DNA of 64,000 nucleotides from Pelosinus sp. UFO1 (GTDB taxonomy: Bacteria > Bacillota > Negativicutes > DSM-13327): assembly GCF_000725345.1 (NCBI RefSeq), contig NZ_CP008852.1:1889693-1953692 (forward strand), read 5' to 3'. Of the stretch, positions 48,024-56,936 are shown one piece after another. The position numbers and the translations under genes are program-made. Numbering within the stretch: position 1 is the first letter of the stretch; every line of letters begins with the position of its first letter. Below the pieces are notes generated by a model. The model saw nothing but the letters and a program-made list of their open reading frames with translations. It was not told the origin of the DNA and made no database searches.

Positions 48024-48459
48024 AAGTATTCCTCCTTTATCTTTACTCATATATTGTATGTAGTTAAATGCAGGAGGTGAATACAATGTACCTTAATAAT
48101 TAATTTAATATAGTTTTTAGTAAGCCACTGGATGAAAGAATTAACGGTGGCTATTTCTATTTTAAATTCCAAGAGATTTAATCGTAACTTGCGAGGTACA
48201 GAGTGGCACTAGAGGATTATCTTAATCGTCTAAAACAAATAATTAGATTATGTGCATATAGGGAAAAAAATCCATAAAAAATAGAATTTGGTGAGGTAGT
48301 TTAGTTCCCTAACGTGTGAAAAGAGTATAATAGAATTAGTAGAAGTAGACACTAAAAAGGCTGCCTTTCGTAGGTAAATAAACTAGATAACGAAAAGTCG
48401 TAGAATCGTTATGATTTTAGCTAAGATACACAAAGAACAAAGGCGAAGGAGATACGACG
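48024..48459. promoter_or_regulatory. Gap with cassette 5 promoter and selO upstream region
   Basis: Left part: conserved promoter and GCAGGAGGTGAAT block of the YjcZ-like cassette, then a GCCACTGG ... CGGTGGC hairpin (about 48124-48153). Right part: AT-rich, with a likely -10 TATAAT near 48326. GAAGGAGATAC before ATG 48460. Confidence 0.5.
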
Positions 48460-49929
48460 ATGGAGAGAAAAACAATATCAGATACAGGATGGAACTTAGA
48501 TAGCAGTTATGCCCGTTTGCCGGATATGTTTTTTACTAGACTAAACCCAACCGCTGTACGCTCACCGCAATTGGTTATTCTCAATTATCCGTTAGCTACG
48601 TCACTGGGGTTGAATGCCGAGGCACTGCAAAGTGAAGATGGCATAGCGGTATTTGCTGGCAACCAGATTCCAGAAGGTGCTTCGCCTCTGGCTCAAGCTT
48701 ACGCGGGGCATCAATTCGGAAATTTTGCTTTGTTAGGGGATGGGCGGGCTCTGCTGCTTGGCGAGCAGATTAATCCTCTAGGTCAGCGGGTTGATATTCA
48801 GCTCAAGGGTTCAGGAAGAACGCCATATTCCCGCCGGGGCGACGGTCGAGCGGCACTTGGGCCAATGCTGCGCGAATACATCATCAGCGAAGCAATGCAT
48901 GGTCTTGGTATTCCTACCACTCGCAGCCTAGCGGTGGTGACAACAGGTGAGACCTTAATCCGCGAAACCTACCAGCCTGGTGCAATTCTGACCCGTGTGG
49001 CTGCTAGTCATCTGCGCGTCGGCACCTTTCAGTATGCTTCAAACTGGGGCACTATTGAGGAACTCCGGATCCTAGCTGATTATACATTGCAACGACATTT
49101 TCCAAACGTTGACATTGCTCCGAACCGCTATTTTTCTTTGCTTCAAGAAGTGATCAAACGGCAGGCCGTATTGATTGCCAAATGGCAACTGGTTGGCTTT
49201 ATTCACGGGGTGATGAATACCGACAACATGACCCTTAGTGGCGAAACTATAGATTATGGTCCTTGTGCCTTCATGGATATCTATGACCCAGCAACGGTAT
49301 TCAGTTCTATTGATTTACAAGGTCGCTATGCTTATGGCAATCAGCCGCATATTGCTGGATGGAATCTCGCGCGATTTGCTGAAACCCTATTGCCATTGTT
49401 GCATGACAATCAGGAGCAGGCTGTCAAGCTAGCCCAGGATGCAATTTCAGATTTTACTGAGTTGTATCAATCTAATTGGCTTGCGGGAATGAGAGCAAAA
49501 CTGGGAATATTTAATGAAGAAGAACAGGATAAAAATCTTATTGAAGACCTTCTCGGTATGATGAAGAAGTATCGTGCGGACTATACCAACACCTTCCGCG
49601 CATTAACTTTTGATATGCGGCCCAATATGGAACTGTTTGGCACCACAGAATTTGCTCAATGGCATGAGTTGTGGCAGGCGAGGCTAGGCAGGCAGCAGGA
49701 AGCGGAAGCCTCTTCGCATCAGTTGATGCAAAATAGCAATCCTACGATAATCCCACGTAATCACCGGGTAGAAGCCGCACTAGAAGCCGCGGTGCAAGGA
49801 GAATACAGTGTAATGGAGCGGCTTCTTGATGTTCTTTCATGTCCTTACGCACACTCCCCCGAACAGGCTGATTACTCTACACTGCCAGCGCTATCAACCC
49901 GTCCTTACCGAACTTTTTGCGGTACCTGA
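48460..49929 (+). CDS. selO: SelO-type protein AMPylase (YdiU family)
   Basis: A 489-residue pseudokinase-fold enzyme that transfers AMP from ATP to Ser, Thr or Tyr of target proteins. [73 protein letters not shown] (metal-binding N and D) and the end [10 protein letters not shown] are all family marks. The C-terminal C-G-T carries Cys where some relatives have selenocysteine. It may act in redox stress. GAAGGAGATA precedes the ATG. Confidence 0.95.
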   Translation: MERKTISDTGWNLDSSYARLPDMFFTRLNPTAVRSPQLVILNYPLATSLGLNAEALQSEDGIAVFAGNQIPEGASPLAQAYAGHQFGNFALLGDGRALLLGEQINPLGQRVDIQLKGSGRTPYSRRGDGRAALGPMLREYIISEAMHGLGIPTTRSLAVVTTGETLIRETYQPGAILTRVAASHLRVGTFQYASNWGTIEELRILADYTLQRHFPNVDIAPNRYFSLLQEVIKRQAVLIAKWQLVGFIHGVMNTDNMTLSGETIDYGPCAFMDIYDPATVFSSIDLQGRYAYGNQPHIAGWNLARFAETLLPLLHDNQEQAVKLAQDAISDFTELYQSNWLAGMRAKLGIFNEEEQDKNLIEDLLGMMKKYRADYTNTFRALTFDMRPNMELFGTTEFAQWHELWQARLGRQQEAEASSHQLMQNSNPTIIPRNHRVEAALEAAVQGEYSVMERLLDVLSCPYAHSPEQADYSTLPALSTRPYRTFCGT

Positions 49930-49974
49930 CATAGAAGCAAAGGGAGGATGTAGAGAGTACCATATAGGAATTCA

Positions 49975-50015
49975 AAAAAGCCACTACTGGTCATTTGACT
50001 GGTAGTGGTCTTTTT
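49975..50015 (+). terminator. Terminator of selO
   Basis: AAAAGCCACTACTGGTC-ATTT-GACTGGTAGTGGTC followed by TTTTT; nearly perfect 13-base stem. Confidence 0.9.
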
Positions 50016-50094
50016 ACCTTGCAAAGCGGCACTGCTTTTAAAACGTCTCCAGAGGCCGCTATAAAACATATTATAGTAGTTACCGTTTTTTACT

Positions 50095-50304
50095 TTAGGT
50101 ATTTGGGTGATTGGGCTGATCTATACTAGCAATATAGGCAGCATTTTTTATATCCTGTTGTTTGTCTTTGGTTGATCGTTGTTGTTGCGAGTTACTGGCT
50201 TGTTGCGAGTTACTGGCTTGTTGCGAGTTACTAGCTTGTTGCGAGTTACTGGCTTGTTGCGAGTTACTGGCTTGTTGCGAGTTACTAGCTTGTTGTTGTG
50301 TCAT
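50095..50304 (-). CDS. QQASNS hexapeptide-repeat protein (possible small spore protein)
   Basis: A 69-residue protein: MTQQQ, six tandem Q-Q-A-S-N-S units, then QQRSTKDKQQDIKNAAYIAS and a short end. AGGAGGTGATCAT is upstream. The Gln, Asn, Ser and Ala composition is like that of gamma-type small acid-soluble spore proteins, but there is no clear match to their cleavage site. The 18-base units differ only at a few third positions, so the repeat may expand and shrink. Confidence 0.65.
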   Translation of the reverse strand: MTQQQASNSQQASNSQQASNSQQASNSQQASNSQQASNSQQQRSTKDKQQDIKNAAYIASIDQPNHPNT

Positions 50305-50490
50305 ATGATCACCTCCTGACCATATTATTTACGCATAGTGATCGAGCTATGCAATTGGTATTGGATATACGTCGTACCTATTGGTAGCACGGTGTTTTTT
50401 ATTTTGAAGATTGTGTTATAAAAAATGATAAATAAAGTATGTATATAGTAAGGCTTTTCAAAAACATATATAGTTATGGGAGGGGGAGAA

Positions 50491-50589
50491 ATGTGGTTCG
50501 ATGGGCCTGATGTGTTTGAAGTAGGGGTTATTTTAACTCTGGTAGCTGCTTTGTGTATTTTTTGGCTAACTCATTCGGATCGTGCTTAA
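50491..50589 (+). CDS. 32-residue single-span membrane protein
   Basis: ATG 50491 after GGGAGGGGGAG. Product starts MWFDGPDVFEVGVILTLVAA and continues LCIFWLTHSDRA: acidic N-terminus, one span, short basic end. Unknown small membrane protein. Confidence 0.55.
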   Translation: MWFDGPDVFEVGVILTLVAALCIFWLTHSDRA

Positions 50590-50643
50590 AGAAATTATTA
50601 TCTTTTTTTGACCAAAAATTTTAAAATGCCGTTCTCATCTCAG

Positions 50644-50679
50644 ACACTACAAGGGTTAACGAGCCATGTAGTGTTTTTA
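50644..50679 (+). terminator. Terminator of the ACTACA family
   Basis: ACACTACA ... TGTAGTGT with loop AGGGTTAACGAGCCA, followed by TTTTAG. Confidence 0.8.
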
Positions 50680-50702
50680 GTTTACTGCTTAAAATATCTT
50701 GA

Positions 50703-50804
50703 TTAATCAAATATTACTAACTCATAGGCGATTATAATTAGTACAATCCAAGGGAAATAATGTGAAGCATTGGATAATAAAGTACACGTAGTTGTTAAAT
50801 CCAT
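50703..50804 (-). CDS. 33-residue single-span membrane protein
   Basis: Minus strand, ATG 50804 after AGAGGAGACTTT. Product starts MDLTTTCTLLSNASHYFPWI and ends VLIIIAYELVIFD. A strong ribosome site and typical span support it. Convergent with the 32-residue gene at 50491. Function unknown. Confidence 0.5.
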   Translation of the reverse strand: MDLTTTCTLLSNASHYFPWIVLIIIAYELVIFD

Positions 50805-51054
50805 TATAAAAGTCTCCTCTAAAAATAAAATAGATTCTAAATATACCAGTAATTAGGTTAAATGTAAAGTATTTACATTTAACCTTTTGAAATGCTTCTA
50901 GAGGAATTTTATTGAAATCGATAATGGAATGTTTTGAAAAATAGAAAGATGAATTATGATAATAGATGTTATGTATCTTAAATATTTAACAATATACCAT
51001 AATTATGCAGGAATTTAACAATATTGAGCGAAAATTAACTAAAAAGTATATAAT

Positions 51055-51128
51055 TGGCAAACCTTCTGAAAAGAAGGGACGCAAAGCTATGGGTCTAAGG
51101 ACGATTAAGTCTATGATTGCCAGGTTGC
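51055..51128 (+). promoter_or_regulatory. c-di-GMP-I (GEMM) riboswitch
   Basis: GGCAAACC, then CTTCT-GAAA-AGAAG with the GNRA tetraloop, then GGGACGCAAAGCTATGGG and CTAAGG, closing with GCCAGGTTGC: all conserved elements of the class I c-di-GMP aptamer in order. The closing stem pairs TGGCA (51055) with TGCCA (51118). These last bases also belong to the 5' arm of the terminator at 51119, so ligand binding should prevent termination (an ON switch; inference). Confidence 0.92.
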
Positions 51129-51158
51129 ATTTCTTGAAATGCAACCTGGCATTTTTTT
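51119..51158 (+). terminator. Riboswitch-controlled terminator
   Basis: GCCAGGTTGCATTT-CTTG-AAATGCAACCTGGC followed by ATTTTTTT: a perfect 14-base stem overlapping the 3' side of the c-di-GMP aptamer. Confidence 0.93.
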
Positions 51159-51310
51159 GTGCAAAAATTGATGTTTGTTGCCAATTTTCCATCGAGAGGA
51201 ATTAACCTGTATAAGTGTTGCAGCAAGCTTTCAGGTGAATGAAACGTATGTAATGGGACAACCAGACGCGACTATGAAAATACATCTTATCAGGGCGGTG
51301 AGTTTTTTAA

Positions 51311-52804
51311 GTGAAAAAGGTTTTTATATTACTGTTTTCGGTTGCAACGATAGTCGTTATACCAATAAATGAGCCCGGGGGAAACGTGGTATATGCTTCA
51401 AATGAAATGAAAATCGAGGGTGACAATAAACTTGTAATTCCAGGAAATACAGAAAAATTCAAAGCTGAATTTGCCTATGAAATGGCACAAATTACAGGGA
51501 AAATATTATCTACCCCAACCACAAATGTCGAGAACTTTAAAGTTGAATTTGCGTATTCAACTGCTAAGGTAACAGCAAAAATAATGCCGATTTTACCTAA
51601 CAACCAAAGAAATGAATTCGCATATAAAATGGCACAAATCACAACAAAAATAATTGGTGACCAAAACCTAGATATTGAAAAAGCCAAAGCTGATTTTGCG
51701 TATGAAATTGCGCAAATGACAACGAGAATTATAACGAATCCAGACAAACTCACTACTGATAAAAACACAATGCTTACACTAAATAATGACTATGTTGATC
51801 CGAAAACAATGCTTAGGAATAATGCTGATATTGAGCCAAAAACAGTGGTTCAGTTAAATAATACAGTAACTAAGGAAAAAACAAAAAGTAGTAATACAAA
51901 TTATATCTCACCGGAAACGTATACAGGCCTTGTAGATGAATTGAGTCATATAGGTGACCGGAGCAATCAGTTGGATAACAAAGTAAAGATTGATGGAGAA
52001 ATTCGTTATCATTACGCATTGAATAGTGGTCCTGGGCAATTAGATCGGGATTCATCTGGAATTCGTGCCCGTATTGGTTTTAATAGTGCAGTGAATCAGG
52101 ATTGGCGTGCTTATGGTATGCTAGAAGGTCAAAAGAATGTAGTAAATTATAATAATGACTTCAAGCTTTCACATCTATATGTGGCGGGAAAAAGCGGTGA
52201 ATCGATAGTGACAGCAGGTTCGTTCGGTTACCTTATGGCGGACGGTAATATTTATGATAGCGATTTTAAAGGCGTCAAAGTTGAGTTTGGAGATCCGATA
52301 AAATACACGGTAAGTTATGGCGAAACCGATTACACGAAAAAAACATTGATAGCAACCGCGCGGTATAACGATTTTGATTACAATCTTGAAGTCGGTGCTC
52401 ATCACTACCAAAAGGATGACGGAGATCACAGTCAAAACACAATCTGGACTCTTGGTGGGAATTATAATTTCAGTAATTTTGGTGTAGGGGCCATGGCTTT
52501 GGGATCTACTTTGACAGATAGCAAAGGTTATGTGCTTAGTGCTAACTATGGAGAATTAAAAACATGGAGGCCGGGTACCTATGGAGTATTTGCCAAATAT
52601 TATAATCAACCCCAGGGCACGTATATTGCTCATGGAATGAATGGCACAGGTAGCTCTATGAAAGGATTTAAAGGCTATGGCTTAGGAATGAACTATACTT
52701 TGACAGAAAATGTTGTTACAGGTATCGAATATTATGGACTAAAAGACAAAATCAGCGGAGATAAAGGCGACACATGGTGGAGCCACTTAACTCATTATTT
52801 CTAA
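51311..52804 (+). CDS. Outer-membrane beta-barrel protein, probable exopolysaccharide porin
   Basis: A 497-residue protein, first gene behind the c-di-GMP riboswitch. A signal peptide (about 1-30, cleavage near VYA) is followed by four imperfect 25-residue repeats starting near residues 50, 76, 100 and 126 (type F-x-A-E-F-A-Y-E-M-A-Q-I-T-x-K-I). After a Thr/Asn-rich linker, residues about 210-497 are alternating-residue beta strands, ending HLTHYF; a final Phe is the usual outer-membrane assembly signal. Start is GTG 51311 after GGGCGGTGAG. In a diderm EPS locus an AlgE/PgaA-like export role is likely; there is no clear family match. Confidence 0.7.
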   Translation: MKKVFILLFSVATIVVIPINEPGGNVVYASNEMKIEGDNKLVIPGNTEKFKAEFAYEMAQITGKILSTPTTNVENFKVEFAYSTAKVTAKIMPILPNNQRNEFAYKMAQITTKIIGDQNLDIEKAKADFAYEIAQMTTRIITNPDKLTTDKNTMLTLNNDYVDPKTMLRNNADIEPKTVVQLNNTVTKEKTKSSNTNYISPETYTGLVDELSHIGDRSNQLDNKVKIDGEIRYHYALNSGPGQLDRDSSGIRARIGFNSAVNQDWRAYGMLEGQKNVVNYNNDFKLSHLYVAGKSGESIVTAGSFGYLMADGNIYDSDFKGVKVEFGDPIKYTVSYGETDYTKKTLIATARYNDFDYNLEVGAHHYQKDDGDHSQNTIWTLGGNYNFSNFGVGAMALGSTLTDSKGYVLSANYGELKTWRPGTYGVFAKYYNQPQGTYIAHGMNGTGSSMKGFKGYGLGMNYTLTENVVTGIEYYGLKDKISGDKGDTWWSHLTHYF

Positions 52805-52832
52805 ATTAATAGGTAGGTGAAATGAGATAGGG

Positions 52833-54155
52833 ATGGAAATATTTGAAAGAATACGAACGAAAAAAGATTTTTTAGCAGTTGTAGGCCTTGGTTATGTGGG
52901 ATTACCTGTTGCTGTTGCGTTTGCTGAGAAAGTCAAAACGCTGGGATTTGATACGAATCAAGAAAAAATTAATATTTACAAAAAGGGAATTGACCCTACT
53001 AAGGAAATTGGTGATGAGAAAATTCAAAGTACGGCATTGGATTTTACCACGGACCCAGCTAGGTTAAAAGAAGCCAAATTCATCATTGTTGCTGTTCCAA
53101 CGCCTGTCAATGGAGATAAAACGCCAGATTTGGCACCGATTGTTAATGCCAGTAAAATAGTAGGGCAAAATTTATCAAAAGACAGTATTGTTGTTTTTGA
53201 ATCTACAGTATATCCGGGCGTTACAGAAGACGTTTGTGTACCTATTTTAGAGAAAGAATCAAATCTGGTATGCGGAAAAGATTTCAAAATCGGTTATTCT
53301 CCAGAAAGAATTAATCCTGGAGATCGAGTACATAAACTTGAAAATATTCAGAAGATCGTATCTGGTATGGATGAAGAAACCGTGGAAAACATTGCGGCTG
53401 CCTACGAGTTGATTATTCAGGCAGGTGTTTATAAAGCACCTAGCATTAAAGTTGCGGAAGCAACAAAATTAGTTGAAAATGCCCAAAGAGATATTAATAT
53501 TGCTTTTATGAATGAATTGGCAATGGCATTTAATCGAATGGGCATTAATACCAAAGAGGTCATCGATGCTATGAATACCAAATGGAATGCTTTAGGTTTT
53601 TATCCAGGATTGGTAGGCGGACATTGTATCGGTGTCGATCCGTATTATTTTATCTATCAAGCAGAGGTGCTAGGTTATCATTCCCAGATTATTGCGGCCG
53701 GTAGAAAGGTTAATGACAATATGGGGATTTTTGTTACTGATAATGTAATAAAGAAAATGATTCAATCTGATATCAATGTCAAGAAATCGAACGTTTATAT
53801 TATGGGAATTACCTTCAAAGAAAATTGTCCGGATATGCGCAATTCAAAAGCCGTTGATGTTTTTAAATACCTTGCTTCCTATGGAATCAAGGTAAAGGTG
53901 GTAGATCCGGTCGCTGATAAGGCTGAGTTCAAGAAAGAATTCAATATGGAACTTGTCGATATAAAGGATGTTCGAAATGCTGATTGTCTGGTGTTCTTAG
54001 TAGCACATCAGCAATTTAAAGACTTACAGATAGAGGACTTAGAAAGTATGTTAAAACAACAAAAACAACAAACAAAGCATGTAATTATTGATATCAAGAA
54101 TATATTTGACAAAAAGAACATAGAAGAGAAGGGCTACTCTTATTGGAGTCTTTAA
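52833..54155 (+). CDS. UDP-N-acetylhexosamine/UDP-glucose 6-dehydrogenase family (WbpA/TviB-like)
   Basis: A 440-residue nucleotide sugar dehydrogenase. FLAVVGLGYVGLPVAVAFAE is the NAD-binding start, VPTPVNGDKTPDL and ESTVYPGVTEDV follow, and GFYPGLVGGHCIGVDPYYFI carries the catalytic Cys near 268. The P-G-L-V-G-G-H-C-I-G-V-D-P-Y-Y form is that of the WbpA/TviB branch, which oxidises UDP-GlcNAc or UDP-GalNAc to the uronic acid. It would supply a uronic acid monomer for the polymer made by the PilZ-glycosyltransferase three genes on. Confidence 0.88.
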   Translation: MEIFERIRTKKDFLAVVGLGYVGLPVAVAFAEKVKTLGFDTNQEKINIYKKGIDPTKEIGDEKIQSTALDFTTDPARLKEAKFIIVAVPTPVNGDKTPDLAPIVNASKIVGQNLSKDSIVVFESTVYPGVTEDVCVPILEKESNLVCGKDFKIGYSPERINPGDRVHKLENIQKIVSGMDEETVENIAAAYELIIQAGVYKAPSIKVAEATKLVENAQRDINIAFMNELAMAFNRMGINTKEVIDAMNTKWNALGFYPGLVGGHCIGVDPYYFIYQAEVLGYHSQIIAAGRKVNDNMGIFVTDNVIKKMIQSDINVKKSNVYIMGITFKENCPDMRNSKAVDVFKYLASYGIKVKVVDPVADKAEFKKEFNMELVDIKDVRNADCLVFLVAHQQFKDLQIEDLESMLKQQKQQTKHVIIDIKNIFDKKNIEEKGYSYWSL

Positions 54156-54174
54156 TGATAAGGGGATGATATAC

Positions 54175-56847
54175 GTGAAAAACAAGAAAATTGTATCATC
54201 ACTGGTTCTGCTTATAGGTATTTGTCTAATGGGGGTGCTATTCTCCAAAGACTTCTTTACAACGCAGACAGCCGGCGACTATCGCAATATTACCGATGTC
54301 CAAAATTCCTATAATGCCGATGCAGAAACTGCACAAGCCTTAACGCAGCTTAAAACAAGTCAAGAGAAGGCAACGGTTATTACACATAGCAATAGTGGAC
54401 AGCGCCATATTGCATTAACTTTTGATGGATTAACAGATCGCACAAGTGTACAACAAATTTTGGACTTATTGAAAAAATATAATGCAAAAGCGACTTTTTT
54501 TGTTGATGGGATGCAGACTGCCGAAGATCCCCAGACTGTTGTAAACATCAAAAAAGAAGGACAAAGAATCGAGAATTATACACTCTCAGGTATGGTTAAA
54601 ATGGAGAATCTCCCCGTAGAAAGAATAGTTAAAGATTTTTGTCGGGCGCAAAAGATTATCAAAGTAACCACTGATCAGGGGCCAAATCTTTTAAAATGCA
54701 ATGAAACCAAATATACGGATCAATTGCTTCAAGTGGTGAAAGCCTCTGGGTTTAACAGTGTTGTAAAAAGCGATGTTTTCTTAAATGTGAAACAAATAAA
54801 CTCTCTTCCTACAGCAGACAATTTTGTTGGTAATATCAAACCGGGGAGTATTGTTTCCATTAAACTAAAAACTAACCCCGAGCCGGTTGTTAATGAACCA
54901 GGAAAAACAGACTTAAAACCAGCTATAGACAAACAGCCAGGTTTAAAAGTGTTGCCACAATCGACAGACTTGGGAGAAAAAGAAATTATTGATGCGGTAG
55001 AAAAATTATTAATTGCGTTGGATAAGGCAAATTATACTACAGCCTATGTGGAGGATTTTTCAAAAACCAATACTACCCCAAAACCAGTAAAAACCACCCT
55101 ATTGCAGAATCGTAATGATGTTAAAGTAAATAACGTTTTTTCCTTTATGCCTAAAATCACTGACTTTTTACGAGAACAGATCGCGGATTTGTTTACCTGC
55201 CGGACAGCTTATGCAGCAGAGATTGTAGATAACAATGCTAAAGAAATTAAGATAGTTTTAACCACAGAACCAGCTCTTTCCTATACATTCGGTGGACTGT
55301 CCAACGAAGCAGTAGTGAATGATGTACTTGGAAGATTGAACAGCCTTGGCATTAAAGCAACCTTCTTTGTGGCGGAAATAGAAATGAAAAAATATCCCGA
55401 AACACTACGGAGGATTATTGCAAACGGGCACGAAATCGGTGTTGCGATACGGCCAAAAGATGGGGAAACAATCGATGAAACTCGCAACACTATTATGCGT
55501 GGCCGTAATACCTTGCAAGAACAGTTTGGTGTGAAAACCAACTTGGTAAAACAACCATGGGGTGCCGTAGCAGATACAACAAAAGAAGCCGTTTTTAGCC
55601 TGGAATGCAAATTAATTGGTCAATCAATCAATGTTGTGCAAAGTAAACATAAAGATTACACCTCCGCAGATCAGGTTATGGCGGAAATTTTCGGTAAGTC
55701 CATATTTTCTTTAGCCCGCGGACAGATCATACATTTTAGAATGGATTACTATACCAATGATCGATTGGTTGGTGATTTGATGGAAACAATCAAACAACGC
55801 AAAGTGGATAACATTGCCTATGCAACATTTTATGATAATCCTGCAAATAATCCTGCAAATTATTCTCAGTATAAGATTAAGCCAGTCGGAGAAATTCTTA
55901 GTAATACAAAATTTACTTATCAATACCCAGTAGATCCGAAGAACATTCCAGTACGCTTAAGAAATGATCTTCATAGGTTAACGATTGATCAATACAATTT
56001 CCTCGACGAAGTTTCCAAACGCTATATTGGTAACGCGGATGTTACTTATGAAGATCGTATGCTCGGTTTTTCAAAAATGGAGACTCGTCATCTTGATAAG
56101 AGCGGTTTAGTACAAACAGAAGACAATGTTATATTCCTAACCTTCGATGACTGGGGGACGGATGCGGCAATCAATAAAATTTTATATGTCCTGCATAAGC
56201 ATAATGTCCCAGGGACATTCTTTGTTCTTACAAACAATGTATTGAATAACCCTAATTTGCTCCGAACAATTGCCGTGCAAGGTCATAATATCGGGAGTCA
56301 TTCTGACAAACATAAGCCAATGGTGGTTCGTGATCCGAAAACAGGTAAGCAAGTTATAACCCAGAATAAAGAAGAATATACCAAGGATCTTGCCACAGCA
56401 TATCAAAAATTGCGGGATGTTACAGGTGATGTAACAATCAACGGCAAAACCGCCTTGACCAGATTCTTCCGTCCACCAACGCTAGCAATCAGCAAGATGG
56501 GGGCTGAAACATTGTTTGAAACCGGTTACGAGTATATTATTTCTGGTTCGTGTAGCACATACGATTATAAGGCCCAAAGTATTCCTGAGCTTGTTGAAAC
56601 TATCAAAGAAGGAGTATATGCAAAAAACGGTAGTGTAAAAAAGGGTGCTATTTTAACTATGCATATGGGGGATAGCTGTATATACACTCCAACAGCGTTA
56701 GATATATTGCTGACTGCAAATGAAGCAAAATCTGATACTGATCCTTCCAAGTTTAAAGTTGGCAGGCTATCCGACTATTTAATTGATGGCTATTCGCAAA
56801 TAAATCGAAAAAAGTCACTGAAATTAACTAGCCATGATAAGGATTAA
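54175..56847 (+). CDS. Polysaccharide deacetylase with three NodB-type domains
   Basis: An 890-residue membrane-anchored protein (span at about residues 8-24). Three NodB-like domains follow. Domain 1 (from about 77) has IALTFDGLT, with one metal Asp missing; domain 2 (from about 358) has IVLTTEPAL and no metal site; domain 3 (from about 650) has VIFLTFDDWG, HNIGSHSDKH, RFFRPPTLA and ILTMHMGD, the full catalytic set. So only the last should be an active de-N-acetylase. Start GTG 54175 is nine bases from AAGGGG; ATG 54166 is too close to it. It probably trims acetyl groups from the exported polymer. Confidence 0.82.
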   Translation: MKNKKIVSSLVLLIGICLMGVLFSKDFFTTQTAGDYRNITDVQNSYNADAETAQALTQLKTSQEKATVITHSNSGQRHIALTFDGLTDRTSVQQILDLLKKYNAKATFFVDGMQTAEDPQTVVNIKKEGQRIENYTLSGMVKMENLPVERIVKDFCRAQKIIKVTTDQGPNLLKCNETKYTDQLLQVVKASGFNSVVKSDVFLNVKQINSLPTADNFVGNIKPGSIVSIKLKTNPEPVVNEPGKTDLKPAIDKQPGLKVLPQSTDLGEKEIIDAVEKLLIALDKANYTTAYVEDFSKTNTTPKPVKTTLLQNRNDVKVNNVFSFMPKITDFLREQIADLFTCRTAYAAEIVDNNAKEIKIVLTTEPALSYTFGGLSNEAVVNDVLGRLNSLGIKATFFVAEIEMKKYPETLRRIIANGHEIGVAIRPKDGETIDETRNTIMRGRNTLQEQFGVKTNLVKQPWGAVADTTKEAVFSLECKLIGQSINVVQSKHKDYTSADQVMAEIFGKSIFSLARGQIIHFRMDYYTNDRLVGDLMETIKQRKVDNIAYATFYDNPANNPANYSQYKIKPVGEILSNTKFTYQYPVDPKNIPVRLRNDLHRLTIDQYNFLDEVSKRYIGNADVTYEDRMLGFSKMETRHLDKSGLVQTEDNVIFLTFDDWGTDAAINKILYVLHKHNVPGTFFVLTNNVLNNPNLLRTIAVQGHNIGSHSDKHKPMVVRDPKTGKQVITQNKEEYTKDLATAYQKLRDVTGDVTINGKTALTRFFRPPTLAISKMGAETLFETGYEYIISGSCSTYDYKAQSIPELVETIKEGVYAKNGSVKKGAILTMHMGDSCIYTPTALDILLTANEAKSDTDPSKFKVGRLSDYLIDGYSQINRKKSLKLTSHDKD

Positions 56848-56936
56848 AAATAGTCGGGACAAGAAAATTTATGGTGAAATGGCGAGATTGATTTATTTTA
56901 TGCTGGTGCAGCGTGGAAATGGCAAGGAAGTGAACT

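Noticed and set aside
51024-51054. TTGAGC and TATAAT just before the riboswitch as its promoter
   Set aside because: Transcription would begin inside the 5' strand of the aptamer, so the real promoter should lie further upstream, perhaps in 50900-51000.
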